Positions 49,750 to 63,659 of a stretch of 64,000 nucleotides of DNA are shown here, one piece after another. How positions within the stretch are numbered: position 1 is the first letter of the stretch; each line of letters begins with the position of its first letter. The DNA lies in assembly GCF_018320785.1 (NCBI RefSeq), contig NC_054869.1, positions 31,040,289 to 31,104,288 of the forward strand. The letters run 5' to 3'. The DNA comes from Cheilinus undulatus. Its lineage: Eukaryota; Chordata; Actinopteri; Labriformes; Labridae. The translations under genes were made by a program, and so were the position numbers. The notes under the pieces were generated by a model. It worked only from the letters and a program-made list of their open reading frames with translations. It had not been told where the DNA came from and did no database searches.

Positions 49750-52440
49750 ATTAATGGGGATTCCTTGGCTTATGTATCCAGCCTCACATGAACTTTTAAG
49801 GAACTAAATTGTTTTGAATGTGCTTTTGCATTTGCTTCTATTTTCAACACTAAAAGTCGCCAACTAATCAAAACTAAGTCATATTCAAGGGTAGACAAAC
49901 CACAATTAAGTTACTGATCAGAAAATGTGCCTTTTTTCATGTTTTTTGAGTGATGGTTGAAGGCTGTTGCAGCAACTCAGAGGTTAAAACTAAAGCAAAA
50001 GTCAGTACATAAAGGTCTAACCAATAGCATCACTCAACTCAGTCATGTTAAAAGGCCCGGGTCAAAAGGTTTATTTCACCTTTGACTTAAGGCATGCTTC
50101 TTGTTGAACTGAAACGTTTCTTACTGCGGATGGACTTGTCCCTCAAACAGGTCATTTAGGTTCTGATGTGAGTTGAAATATGTGCAAGTCTGTGAGTTCC
50201 TTTAGGTGAGGAAGACTGTGGTCAAGAAGCCAAAGGCCAGAGTCTTGGGTCAGATGACTCATCAGGAGGACAAGGGGCTCTCAATTTCACCATCATGTGA
50301 GGATATGTTAAAAGGCTAAAACAAAGCCAAAAGCTGTTGATCTACATGTAGCAAATGATGACAACCACACTCTATAACTGGTTCTACAGAAAAGCATCTT
50401 TAGTACTACTTGGAATGGGACCCAGTCACTTGGGTGACAACAGGAGCATCAGTATGAGTACTCCAAAGACCCTATTGCTCCATGCAAACTCTAAAAGGTT
50501 GCTCAAAGGTGGAATGAAACAGTTACACAAAACACATGTTTTTATAAACATGCTATTGAAAAACACGTTGATGGCCCTAACCTTAAAACCCACTCTGAGT
50601 GAAATGCATGGCGGTGAAGGGGGCAGAGTTCATAGCCAGCAGCACTCCTCAGAAAATACCCTGACACATGACCTGTGCACATTCATCACAGCACCCATGT
50701 GCTACATGCATGCACAACACACAAGGCAGCATCACCCAGTCAATTGCTAAAGACTATAAGGTTTCCTTTATACTTACTTGGTTAACAGTTTTATCAGAAA
50801 TGTCAATAAAACCTACCACTGCATAATCCTTTTTTACTACTGCAGCACTCCGCCACTAAGAAAAGTTTATGGGAGAAAAAACAGCTGTTCTATTCACAGC
50901 TGTTTGCACTGAAGAAGACTTGCCCAATTCCTTTCATGTTTAGAGACACTGTTCTTTATTATGATATAAATATTTTATTGATATTAAGCTGTAAGTGTTT
51001 TCATGATCCAAAGCTTCTAAACCTCTACATGGCTCTTGTAAACATGTTTCATTAACATGGTAACTATACAAGTCCAATGCACCAAATATTGACTGTTTTT
51101 TGTTAATGGTGATGTTTATAATTACCAATAAATTCAGACAAATCCTACACACTGTCAATTGAACAAACATATTTGCAACAATTCCACTGATGTATTTATG
51201 CAGTTGGAAAGTGGCCTCTTTACTTGCAGCAGCTTTTGGGTTGAAAATATATAAACTAGAGTTTTTCTTAAAGATTCAATACTTCTTTAATTGCATGGAG
51301 CATTCAAACAATAAAGACAGTAGAATCATAAATTTTCACCGTTCTGATACATCAACAGCTATTAAGGCTGTAGATGCACACAGCAGTAAACCAAGAGGCT
51401 ACTAAGAGAAATTCCAAGCATTTTAAACAGCCTCCCCCCAAGGGTATACTTAAAATAAAGTTAAAAATTTTGAATCAGTTCTAGGTTCTAAGTTGCTCAC
51501 AATAGGCTAATATGCTTTGGACAGTTACGTGGGACACTGATGTTCCCGTTTTGTGTTTTTTTTTTGTTTTTTTTTTACAGAGGAGGATGTAGCCTTCAGG
51601 GAGACACTGTGCACTGATGCAATTCCACAGTAATCCAAATAGCAAGTTTGACTGGTTTTTTTTAATTTGTCTCATCCTCAACCTACAAAACTATATCTAT
51701 TAAAAGGCAGCCTTCTGTTAAAAAGTAGTCTCAGAAGATGTGCAGATAAAAAAGGACAGAGATGAAAAATGTGTTTGATAATAAATGATCAAAGTATCTT
51801 GCAGTGCATAAAACCTGACATGAAGTCTTCTGCTTATCAAAAAGAAGTCTGCCAGCATTCAATAAGGTTTATTTTCCACCATCATACACACTATGTCCCA
51901 TGATTTATTTCAGTAAACGGACATAAGCTACATTTTATCTTGAATGGGCCTGTTTGTGGAAACTGTCGTCTATCAACTCCACTGCTTACTCTTTGTCCTC
52001 TTCTCACCCTTTAGGTATGATTGCATCTGCATGAAGTTAGCAGTCTCCCAAGTGCCCTGATCGTCCCATCAACTCTTCACAGCACTCCACCTAGGCTACT
52101 CCCAGGCCTGTACTGCGCCTGCAGGCTGATAAACAAACACACACTCATTCTCTTACTAACAAAAAAGTTGTGAGTGTTCATGCAAACAATCACCTGTTGA
52201 TTGGATTACATGGGCTGTCTACAGTTTGGAAATCTGATGTCGCTGCGCATAAGGGGATGGAATGACAGCCATTCCTGTTTGTGAGTGCTTTTTAAGGATG
52301 AGACAAAGACAGAAGGCAGGATGTGACAAAGAAAGACAAAAAGTGCCAGAAGGAGACATAAACCTCTGAACAGAGAGTAACACCGAATACACGCCGGACT
52401 TTGGCCGTCTAAACTAAGCTGGCTCAGTGACATAGTTGCT
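49750..52440. other. Intergenic or intronic, nothing recognised
   Basis: The longest frame (50355-50750, plus, 131 codons) has no known domain, no codon-level sign of constraint I can judge, and no flanking splice logic. Confidence 0.5.
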
Positions 52441-52650
52441 GAGAATGCTGTTTGACACGGGTCTCTTTTTGTCTTCCCCTCCCTCCCTCTGCCTGTCTGT
52501 CTGTGTACGTCTGCTGGCCCAATCTGTCTGTCTGCATTTCATGTGGCCATTTTAGGAGACATTGAGTCACCACTGGCCCAGTTGACAACAATATGACAGG
52601 AGGAGCATAAGTACACTTGACTTAACAGCAGAACAACTTGTGACACTCAC

Positions 52651-52834
52651 CCTCTTTAGAAAGCCAGGGGTTTATCTTGCTGTCTCGCTTTTGTACTCCT
52701 TTCTTCCTTCCTCTATTCCGTCTGTTGGTTTGATGGGTGAGACTGCTGCCTTTTCTGTCAGTCCTTCTTCTGTTTCCACTGCCTTCTCTCTGCCTTGACT
52801 CTCCAGTTTGTGGTCCTTGTGTGCTGTCTTCCTC
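52651..52834 (-). other. Candidate minus-strand exon (184 bp), non-coding or N-terminal
   Basis: On the minus strand an acceptor CACCACCTTTACAG|GAGG and a donor AAAGAGG|GTGAGTG bound a purine-rich 184-base block. One frame is open throughout but is low-complexity (Arg/Ser/Gly-rich) and matches no family I know, so a 5' UTR exon is more likely. Strand and position suit a distant upstream exon of atosb. Confidence 0.3.
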
Positions 52835-53289
52835 CTGTAAAGGTGGTGTTGAAACAATCAGAAACAAGTCAAGTTTCTCTGCCTTCCTCTGCTTGTTTTA
52901 TCAGGAGGGCTGACAGCGCACACTACCTTCTCTCTCTCTCTCTCTGTTGCTTGTTTTCTTCCTGTCTACCTCTCTCCACCCTCACACATCAAAAACCCAT
53001 CGACAACTTGAACCCCCCACCCATCTCTGGTGTTTTCCCTCCCTCTCCTTTTCTCTCGCAGGCTCCCCCTCCTGCCTCTCTTTCTTCCTTTCTCTCATTC
53101 GCGCCCCTCCAAAATATCCTGAATACAAAAGCTACTTCACATGCTAGCGTTCCCCCTTTTCCCCTCTCCTCCCATTCCTCCTCTACCTCACCCTCTCCAC
53201 TCTTCCTCCATCTACTCTCAGGCCCCTCCTTTCAACCCTTTTTCGCTCTCGCTCTCTCAGTGTTTTCTTTCTGTCGGTTTCCTCTCAGC

Positions 53290-53432
53290 TGATAGAGCCG
53301 TGCATGCTTTGCTCACTCAGCAGTGAAGGCATACAGAGGAAAGAAAGGTGGCAGTGGTGGGGGGTGATGCTGACAGCTCATTGGCTGGAGAAAAGGGGGG
53401 TCAGCTGTAATGGCTGTGGTCCTGATTGGCTG
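53290..53432 (-). promoter_or_regulatory. Candidate promoter with two CCAAT boxes
   Basis: The minus strand carries two AGCCAAT boxes (53386-53380 and 53431-53425), 45 bases apart, above a purine-rich stretch (53280-52930 read on minus) that looks like a 5' UTR and leads to the candidate exon at 52651-52834. CpG words cluster modestly here. The gene it would serve is unknown; atosb is the nearest minus-strand gene. Confidence 0.33.
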
Positions 53433-53639
53433 GGGGTGAGGAGTGAAGGGTGGGAGGAGGTGTGAGGATTTGAAACCCCACCCACCTGCTCCTGCTCGGC
53501 CTGTTCTGCCGTAAAACAACCAAAGAGCAATCACTGTGTGTATGTTTGTGTGCTAAATGTGTGTCCTTCACATCTTCAAGCATGTTATGAGTGAACCGTT
53601 TAACTTGTGTAATCTTCTTCCATAGTGTGTCTGCTGCAT

Positions 53640-56140
53640 GTGTGCCTTTGTCTTAGAAAGAACAGCATTTTATGATAATAAATTAATAAATTAAATTAGC
53701 AATTAATAGCTCAGATAATAAAGATGTTAGCATATATAAAATCATCCCCCTTCCTTTGCTGATTTATTTTCTCACACAGATACTCTGTTGTGTAGAATTG
53801 AGCATTACAGTTAACCAAAAACTAACAAAACAACTAGAACTATCATGTAATATCATTCATATCACCAAAACTGAAAAAGGGAACTTTCCCAAAAAATACT
53901 AACTAACTAACACTGTTTGTTGTGATTAGAAAAAATCTAGAATAAAATAAAATTAGAGAAAAATTTTCCTTTGACACAAGCATACTGACTGACAAGTTCT
54001 TTATGGTTTGTCTCAGTGATTTAGATTTTGGATGAGTTGTACCTTGCAGAAGTCAGAAATGTATTTTTCTTAAAAAATACTCTTATTTTCAAATTAAGAG
54101 GGCACCTTGGACAATGACCTACGGACTAATGCAGGAGTTGTGAGGTCTCAGTTTTCAGAGTTTCTGAGTTGACTTTAACTCTCAGAGTGTAATTGTAATT
54201 GCCTTCAGTGTTGGAGTTAGTTGACAGTGTTGATCCATTCAGGTTTAATCCAACTCTGTAAAGACTCAATTAACCTAAGCTTCGCTCACTGTCATTTCAA
54301 ATCTGCAGGGTGGGGTTTTCCCATCATACAGAGTGTTTAGATGTGTTTTATGTGTTTATAGGTGTATTAATAGATGTGTGTGTATTTATGTTACCTGTTT
54401 TACAGTTATAACTGCTGGGATTCTTTTGCTGTTTCTGGAGGATTGTTGTTTCTGATGTTAAATATGTCTTCACTATGGGTGAACTAATTCATTGAGCTGG
54501 TAATTTCCTGCCTTTGGCAGGATATGGTTTATCATATAGGGCGGTGTGCAGATTTTTCAACTAGGTTATAGTCTAGATCTAAATCTGTGTCTTTGCTTCT
54601 TCCTTGCCATAAAACATCTGACTTTGTCACTGATATTATACAAGGCTGCTATCCTTAGTAAGTATGGAAAGAGCAATGAGCTGTGTTGATGATTATTATT
54701 ACAAATACTAAGTACACCTTAGTGTGTAAAAAAAAAAAAAGTGTTAAAAATTGACACTGAGAGATGGTTAAAATATTAACAGTTTCCAAATGTTATATTT
54801 AATAGTGGATCTAGGACTAGCGGTAATTATATAAGCTCAGAATTTATTTTATTTAATACTGTGGGAATAGGGTTAAAAATACTAAAATGGTTATCCTTTA
54901 CACAGTATCAGCTTCCATATCCAGCATGAAACAAATGTTTCAAAATGAGTAGGAGGAAGTTTCCAATCAGTTTTACTTCACTCCTTATCTACATTTAAAA
55001 AAAAATGTCAGTTCATTCCAGTTTTTGGAGCAATATATTGTGAACTACAGTGTCAAATACTTTTAAAAACCAATTAACACTCCAATAGCAAACTTCCTAT
55101 TGTCTATACAATTTACAATCTCTTCTATCAATTCAATGAGTGCCAGAGATGTTGATCTATTAGACCTGAATCCTTATTGGCTATTACTCAGAAAAAAGTG
55201 TTTATGACAAGACTAGAATATTTCATAGAGAAGCACAAACTTCTAAGAGAAAAATGACCAAAAAATCTAATTGACCAACTGTAAAAACTGATGAACACTT
55301 AACTGAATTTTAAAACAAAGTCTCACACCATAATAATAATAAAAACTTCTTCAAAATCCCAAACTATTATAACCTTGGCATGGAGTCTAAACAGCACCTA
55401 TAGCATACACAAACACAAGCACAGAAGGCTTATCTGTAGCTGGAGTACAGATAAAGAATGAAGTGCATGTGAAAAGTTTATCAGCTGAGCACCAGGAGCA
55501 GCTCTCAGCTGTATGTCTGTGTGTGTTTGTCCATCTGTTAGTTAATAAGGAGCAGCTCACTGACGAGGCCAGAACTATTTCAGAGTAGTGTGGTGAAAGT
55601 ATACGCAGTGCCAGCAAGTGCACCACACATTTGCTTCCCTGACTCACACAACAATTGTGGGTGGAGATTACAGAAGTCAAAGCCCTACACACAGTGTGAA
55701 ACTTTTAAGAACATGCTTCTCGTTCACAACTTTGCCTGGCCCTTTTGTTACAGACTCAAACACACCTTTCCTTATTTAGGAAACCAGAGTTATCAGATGT
55801 GTGCTGGTCAACACGTGAGACAATCCTATTGATAGCTCCCCGTCTCTTTGTGTCTGAGTCATAGTCTTTCTTCTCCTCTGTGTCTACTTCTCTCTGTGTA
55901 CTGTAGCAACCTGGGTGTTTCCAAAACAAGATGGAAATAGTGTGATTAGAAATCACCACTGCTTTATTATGTTGTTTTTTCCTTAAAGAAGAATGAAGAG
56001 GATGTGACACATTTTGGCTTTTTTTCTCAACCAGATCAGCGTTTTGAGTTTATATAGGGTCATATGTTTGATGCCCTGCAGATTTAAAAAATGGGTTAGC
56101 GTTGTTCAAGTGAATTTTAAGTTTCTGCACATCTACATTC
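53640..56140. other. Intergenic, nothing recognised
   Basis: AT-rich sequence above the candidate promoter. No exon, RNA gene or named repeat seen. Confidence 0.5.
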
Positions 56141-56147
56141 AAATATG

Positions 56148-56668
56148 TGATATTAGCTCACTTGGGCTTAGAGACAGACAACTACAAGAGCGGAGGATGG
56201 TTGGAGTAGCACAAAATAAGTTATGGAGCTGTGTGTGAGACAGTGAGCTGTAGTGGATTCATTTTTTTCATGTCTCTCCAATGTAACAGATGTGGTTAAG
56301 TACAGTATGTCAGTAGTGACAGTTCAAATGCACCCATCTACTTTCGTACATAAAGGGATATGGATGGTTTACATGGATGATTTCTGTCTGTGTTTTGTGT
56401 TCATTTCATCCTTATTTTATCCGTTGTCTTACATTTACTGATATGGCTCAACCTTGCAATACCACCATCAACTGTGGGGGCAGTGTGGAGCAATATCACT
56501 GCAAGTTCAGCCAGAGCAGCAAAACATGATGAAGAAGAATGTGTTGGGGGAGGGGGGCAAGTTTGCTGTATCTTGTATGAGTTGTTAGAAAGTACAGTTG
56601 TATCTATGACGTTAGCTCACCTGGGCACAGAGACAGACAGCTACAAAACAGCTGGGCGGAGGACAGAA
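56148..56668. repeat. Pair of 60-bp direct repeats
   Basis: 'ATTAGCTCACTTGGGCTTAG...GACAGACAACTAC' at 56150-56205 recurs as 'GTTAGCTCACCTGGGCACAG...GACAGACAGCTAC' at 56610-56668, about 460 bases apart and both followed by GCGGAGGA-like sequence. Confidence 0.7.
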
Positions 56669-59345
56669 AGTACACCAACTACAGTTCAGGAGGTCCTCTT
56701 CAGACAGCAACACCTCATGGATATATTTTTTAGCATTCACCTCAATAAAATGGACATGTGAAAGTACAAGGGCGGCTGTAACATTTAAAGCACACAGATC
56801 TTTTTTTTGTACAAACCTAACATAGATTATCCTCAATAGTGTCAGTCTAGGAAAAGCAACTTGCAATCTGTAAGACGTGCCAGTGACATTTCAAAAGGTG
56901 TGGCTACTAACAACTGAAACTCTTTCATTCACAATGCTCATTTGAAAAAATAATTTAAAGAAGTATGAAAAATTGACTGACATCAGAAGTGGCCATAATC
57001 TGAAATGTTATTTTTCATAGCAATATTGTCATCAGTATCTGCCCTGACTTTCACAATTCCTTTCTCATCATAATACAATGCATATCCTTATTGTGAGACT
57101 GCATTTTCCTCTAAGAAGAAAAACAAGAATTCTGAAGTAAGTAAATCGTGTTTCTTTTCATTACTGCCACATTTAACCGTCTTTTGTACCTGTTGTATGG
57201 TGAGTTCTCTTTATGCTGTAACTGCAATAAATTCTACCTTTAACCTAATGTTTGAAGCCTCTAATGCTTCTGCTAGACAGAAAGTCAGAGTTTCCTGTTA
57301 TGGTAGCAGGTCTCTTTAATGGTCCACCCCACATGCATGCAATCACAAAGAGCAGCAACCAGAATTGTTTTTATATTGCCTAATCAGCCATTTTATTTTC
57401 CTTATAGATTTAAGGGTCATTAAGCCTGTTTTAAGTTGTAGAATATGAGTGGAAAATGCTCAAAGTACCCCCGTGCTATATCTGGCAACTTTTACAATGT
57501 GAACTATGTTTCATAACCTAAAATAATCCAGTTTACTATCACATTTTTTAAAAAGGCACCAAACAAATGTCAAATTTTATGAATTAAGCTTGAATCAAAT
57601 CAATCACTGATTAATTAATTGTCTCAGCTCTATGTGTAGAAAATCCTCATGAATGTTGCAGTGGGTGATTTGTATGAAAGTATGTCACAGTTGTTTTGGT
57701 GCATCTGTGTGATCGCTGAGCAGAGATGATGTTTGAATAACAAGACACGGTCCCAACGACATACCTCCAAATATAGAGAGGTGGGGAAAGGGGAGGGTGA
57801 GGAGGGGATTGCAGGCAGAGAAGAATGAGACAACAAGAGGAAGACAAACTGACAGAAGGATATCTGAAATTTAAAATGATACTAGGCCTGTTAGGACACA
57901 GATTTGACTGCTGTTTTTAACAACAGAGTCAGTAAAAAATGTAATAATGAGCATATTCTGCTCCAACCCTGCACTGTTATTTAAGATCTTGTGGTTCAGC
58001 AAACACACACACATAACACACATTTACACACATACTTCTGTTCCTTTAAGGGCCCATGTTGTCTTCCATATATGGGCAAAAGGGGTGTGTCTTATCAATG
58101 AAGACCTCCTCCACTCAAGGGCACAGTGAGTGCAGCTGAGGAGAAAGAAGCATTGAAAACACTCGCCCACATTCCATCAAACACACGCATCGATGCAATC
58201 TCTGCTAAAGACCATGACACTGTTTATTTTGATGTCTATATGACAACGGTGGGGTTAAACTCTTAACTACAGCACGTGGAAGACTGCAAAACACACACTG
58301 ACACATGAATGCCTGTTTTTCTGGGCCTCTCAAAGTGACACCAGCTGTGTTTTTAGGGAGATTTCACCCACCAGCTCCACACAGCCACAGCCTTCAAAAA
58401 CTGAAGAGCTCTTTTTTGACTCAACTAACCTGAGACTTCCTTCATCAGTTTGTCACAGTTTTACATGACCAGCTTTCGAAAACAAGGTCCATTTCACCCT
58501 CCTCTTCAGGAGGAAGGGAACAAAAGGAGGAGAGGAAGAGGGGAGGAAGGGTGGGAAAGGAAAGTGTGTGTGGAGGGGGACTCTGTGTACTGGACATGTT
58601 TAAAGAGGCACAAGCACACGTGTGTGTTGGTTTCTATGTCTGCTGTACAGTCAGAGAGTGTGTTGGTAGCACAGTGTCAGTGGTGTGCCGGGTTGTTCTG
58701 TGTTGACTCAGAGCCGTTGCGTTTTGTGATGCAATGTTTCTGATTTTACAGTAACAATTAAGCGATTGGATGTGCAGTAAGAAGACAAACATATCATAGT
58801 AGCTGCTGTTTATAGTCACAACAATGTGTGGCGAAAATTTACATTTTGACCTACTTTGAACATTTAGGCTAGGTTTTTTAACTATTCGCTTTCTGTGTGA
58901 CTAAACAAATAACACTTGTTTGTTTATGCTGTCTGTCTTTTTTCTGTTTTAGCAGGTTCAGCTATTTTTGACAACATGACAACAATAATGACATCAACTG
59001 CAATTTACACCATATTTGCCTTTAGCTCTGTATCTCTGAACATCCTTCTTCTTTCTTCAGAACAGAATCTTTGATTAAGATGCAATTACCGAATTGACCA
59101 ATCCCATTAAAGATCCCAGAATCAATCAATTATCAAATAGCAGATTCCTTTTCCCATCGAGAGTGATTTCTTTTATTTACATTTCAGAGCACTTAACAAT
59201 CTGGTGAGATGAACTCTCTCTAGAGGGGGAATGTTTGAGCAGCTGTGTGTTGACTAAAAGATCGAAAGTCTTTAAAGAGACATGTCTTTTTTTTTAGTCT
59301 CTGCATTAACCCTTTAACTCCTGAGCCTCTGGACACATTATTATT

Positions 59346-59575
59346 TTAACTATAAATGGCACAGAAAGTGTCTTGTAAGTGATTTTGCCCATTATTCTGG
59401 AGTACATTAATATCTGACAGTTGTGTACAATGTACTGCATGTTTAAAAAGTGTTTTTTTTTTACTGTTTAAATTAAATCTGAGATTCTGGGCTCTTTTCT
59501 TATTTAAACCATAAAGGGGCCCAGAAAATTTCCTGTGAGTACATGCTTTTGCCCATTTTTCCACAATACTTAGAA
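59346..59575. repeat. Diverged tandem duplication (unit about 160 bp)
   Basis: 'TATAAATGGCACAGAAAGTG...TTTTGCCCATTATTC' (59351-59400) is repeated as 'CATAAAGGGGCCCAGAAAAT...TTTTGCCCATTTTTC' (59510-59562). Confidence 0.65.
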
Positions 59576-60289
59576 CTTTTAATATATGGCATTTATTTAC
59601 ATATTATTTCATGTTAAGTGTTTTAACAGTTTAAAATGAAGAAACACAAAAAACAGGGAAACTTTATGCTCGAATCTTAGTGGGAAAAGGGGAAATTAAA
59701 GAAATAACCACATGCTGGCTGTAAAGCACAGTTTCTTAGCTTTTAGAAACTGTTTGAATTTTTCCAATAGCACAAACAGTCATGCAATTATGGTCATGTT
59801 AAGTTTGCTTCAACAGTGCGTCGCCGACAATGCACAGGGAGTAAAAGGGTTTAATTTTCTTTCAGAAAAAAATATTTTTCCTGGGTTTGTGGATGTGCTA
59901 ATGTGCTTTATTCCTGTACCCATTTAAGCAAATTAGCTTAATTCACTTGACCAGTAAAAGCCTTATAGCCTTTATAGTTTTGACTTTATTTAGATTTTAC
60001 AGTTTCACACTTAACTTATATAAAGGGACGAGAAAATGTTGGGTGGTTTAACAGTTTATTTATAAAATAAATTGATTGAGTTTAGGTTTAAATAGGACAG
60101 ATAAAGATAAAAAGATTTAGAGAATAAAAGTGCTTTGGTCTGCCCATTTGGGATTCACTATATTATCTGCATGATATCAGAATCAGCAGGCATCAGAGTA
60201 AAAAGGTAATCATCAGTATAAGCAGAAAAATTTCCAAAATCTACAACCCTTGTATCAGTTGTAATATCAGTAATATAAACCTATGGTAG

Positions 60290-61275
60290 AACAATGCTTC
60301 TTAGCAATAAATCTTATACTGTCAGAAAGACTGTTAATCTCGTTTTTAAATGGTTTCACATTTGTAAGGAACTTGCATTTGTGGGATGAGCAGCAGAGCT
60401 GAGTATGTGGGTTGTGACATGAAAAAATTGCCAAATCTTCTTCTTTGCCAATGCCAATCAGCTTATTCAGCTATTGACTCTTGCTCTGTGTTGTTTGGTG
60501 GACTGGATAATTTAAGTCTGAAGAAACAAAATGTATTGAAAATGTAATAATTAATTTATTTAACAAATAGGAGCCTCAGTAGCATGCAGAAGAACCATAG
60601 ACAGCCACAAAAGCCTGTCATCTCCTCCTCAGGCTGATCATCAGCCTTGTCAAACAGTGCTGTGGGATGGCATCCTATTCTTTAACAAGCATTTGTCGCA
60701 AGCCAGCCAGTGTGGTTATGTTGGTCGGTCGGGAGGAACAACAGCATACCCAAGCTGATTCCACAAGTGTCCAATGGGGATGAGGTCTGGGTTGTTGGCA
60801 GGCCACCCCCCCCCACACCCCCCACCCCCGGTATGTGGAGGGTGTTGACTTCTTCTACCAGGGCTCACTCCAAAATATACCGCAACCCGGTTTTGTGGAA
60901 CACCAGCTTTAAGTTGCCCTATAATATGGGCCCTATCCAGATCAGTCAAATGTGGCATGTTGATTCTTATAGCAGATACCTACAGACCATTAAAGCAGGG
61001 CCCATGCTCACAGGTGCTGACAATCAGATGCCAATCAGGCACCTGATCGTCAGCACCTAGGGATACCAGAAACTCAAAACAAGAGACAATAGCAACAGCA
61101 AAATAAGCTGTTTGGCATAGAGAAGATTTGGCAAATTTTTCATGGATGCAAACCACGTACTAAGCTCTGCTGTTCATCCCACAAATGCATGTTCTTTAAA
61201 AATGTGGCACCATTTAAAAGGGAGATAAACAGGATTTCCAATGACATAAGATTTATTGCCAAGAAGCATAGTTAC
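60290..61275 (-). mobile_element. Second Tc1-like family: internally deleted element with long TIRs
   Basis: Inverted repeats of at least 160 bases flank it. 'CTTAGCAATAAATCTTAT' and 'GCATTTGTGGGATGAGCAGC' at the left (60300-60455) return reverse-complemented at the right (61103-61270). The minus strand between encodes a transposase start (MPHLTDLDRAHIIGQLKAGV, about 60900-60958) joined, after a GGGGG/CCCCC-rich junction, to the C-terminal signature WPANNPDLIPIGHLWNQLG. The catalytic middle is deleted. Inactive. Confidence 0.85.
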
Positions 61276-61779
61276 AACAAAGGAGTAATCTCTACCAAAC
61301 ACAAATTTCCTGACTTCTTGTGCGAAGTTTATATACAAATAAGTATATAAAGTTTTAAGCAGGACCAATGGACCAGCTGAAGTCATTTTTTTTGTTCAAA
61401 GTGTGTTTTAAGATCTGAAGTTTGTTTCTGTGTTCATTCTTAAACTTGGCAAGATGTCTATATGGGTGTCAGTTAGAATTAATTTTTAAATATCAGAATA
61501 TTGGATAACAAAAAATAATCCAATATTGTGCATCCCTAACTTCAAACAATTCTAGATATATCTTCTGCTTGACTGTACCGTATATATTTATATATTAATT
61601 CAATATGTAGGGGCATTTCACCAATTATGAAATTCCACCAGGCAGTCTGGTCTGGTTCACTACAGTTTGGCACAGTTTTGCATTGTAAACCCTGATCTTG
61701 CATGCATGTCCACAGCTAATATCCATCCAACTTAGCTTGCAGCGAGAAGAATGTCTGTGATTTTAAAAGATCTGAAACA

Positions 61780-61890
61780 TGCTCTCGAACTGGAGCTGGC
61801 TCCTGTCATTCAGATAAAAGAGCTGGCTTTTAGAACCAGCAAAACCATTCGCAAATGGCACATCACAATGGATCATAAGTTATCTTTAAT
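61780..61890. repeat. Dispersed repeat, related to 32340-32600
   Basis: It shares ordered blocks with 32480-32580 (see that entry). An open frame over it (61751-61981) is not supported as a gene. Confidence 0.55.
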
Positions 61891-61899
61891 TGAGTTGCC

Positions 61900-63655
61900 A
61901 TTTAAATCAAACAGTGCCCAACACGTCTCATCTATTACATATCATATCTCTGTTTTCTTGTTTATGACAAATGAAGGGTGAAAAGGAGCTCAGCTCAGAA
62001 CAAATGTGGCATGTTCTGTGTTAGTCAATTGTTACTACTGTTGCATGTGAGAATACTTTTGATCAATTGATGGACTGTAGTGAGTCCATCTCTAATCTTT
62101 AGGGTCAGATAAGTACCCCTAATACCACGACAGAAAGGGCCAAAACAGTATGACAATATAAATCACTTCTTTTGGTGCCTTCCCCAACCTTTACTGAGAA
62201 AAAACAAAAATAATTGCATACTATGCCAAACCAAACTGAACCAGACTGTTCAAACACAGCTTAAGTTCTTCATAAATGGTCCTCCCTGTATCCTTTCTAA
62301 AAATAGGGTGTGATCAAGTTTAATTTCCACACACTTTTAATATGTGTGGTCCTTCAACCTGTAGGAGCCAATATTTACTCTGATATATCATAATTTCTAC
62401 ACGGTGTCTAGTCATAAAAGTTTTGATAAAAACTACACAATCAGCTCACCTTTGCTAAGGAAAGAAAAGGGAAAACTGAGCTGTGACTGATGTGCAAGGA
62501 GAAAGACTCAGTGTAATGGGAAGAAATGCAGAGATGGGGAGGAGTATGGCACCCTGAGTCTTGGTGACAGGCTGGGCCAGCTCAGAGGATGGAATGTTCC
62601 GAGGAAATATGCTGCCTATTCATGGAGGAGAGGAAATAAAGCTCTCTCTCTCTCTTTCTGTCCCTCACTTTGCACCTCCCCTCTCAGTCCTCACTCCTTC
62701 ACCCTGACTGTATTTTCACCCCTCCATCTCTTTACCTCATTCTCTGCAACCCCCCCATCCCGTATGGCAAGTATAATTTTCCTCTGGCTGTTCTCAGTTT
62801 AAAGTAATTCATGTTTTCCTTTAGCTTTCACAGCATGGGGCTGTTGCACCACTCAGACTGGTAGCAGCTGAATGAAGTCCTGCCTACCATCTGGGCAGTG
62901 AAACAAAAAGATACTGCAAAGAAATGACTCTCTTTTTAATTGGTTTCTAAAACTTAACCAACAATACTGACATTTAAAGAACCAATCAAACTGATAGATC
63001 TGTTTGCAACTAAATCAGTTTTGAAAGAATGTAATGGCAGAATTATAGAACTCATCTACATGCATTTACGTTTATGTAAACAGCTCCCAACAGTGAAATA
63101 TGATATTTAGTAGATAGATCAGATACTTAACAACTACTCTTGAGGCAGGTGTCAGACTGAATATGACTGAAGCTTGCACACATGCACTTCACTGAACATG
63201 GACAAACGGATAGAGCAGCCAGCTCATCCATTTTTGTAAGGGGGGTTTACAGGGTGAAGCTCACATGAGGTCTGGCTGGGGTTAATCCTGAGATCAGTCC
63301 AACACTAACACACATACAGACACACACATGCTTGAAGTCAGTAAGCAGTAGCTAATAACAAGGAGCCTTATTACAAGAGTTGTTGCACTGTGTTTGAGTC
63401 TTAGAACGTCCAATGTTGACATCCTTATCACCATGTAAATATCACACTGATGCATCGATGAACCTTTAAATCTACAATTTATGTCTTAAGCCTGGCTTTC
63501 TTTGAACATTTCTGTCACATTAGGGGGCTAAAATGAGCTTTGTGATCAGCTCCTGTGCTGCAGTAATGCTAGCAGCTCTGTGAGGCTACATTGCTCCTGC
63601 TATGACATGAACAGGTAGAAGCATAATCTGATAAAAGGACCACAAATGCCCTTGT
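61900..63655. other. Intergenic, nothing recognised
   Basis: It contains a pyrimidine-rich block at 62640-62760, but no exon or RNA gene I can support. Confidence 0.5.
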
Positions 63656-63659
63656 TCTG

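Noticed and set aside
50355..50750. 131-codon plus-strand ORF
   Set aside because: No recognisable domain, no splice or promoter support; length is within chance for the amount of sequence scanned.
52795..53326. 165-codon plus-strand ORF rich in Ser, Pro and Leu
   Set aside because: It is the complement of a purine-rich minus-strand stretch; low complexity and no family.
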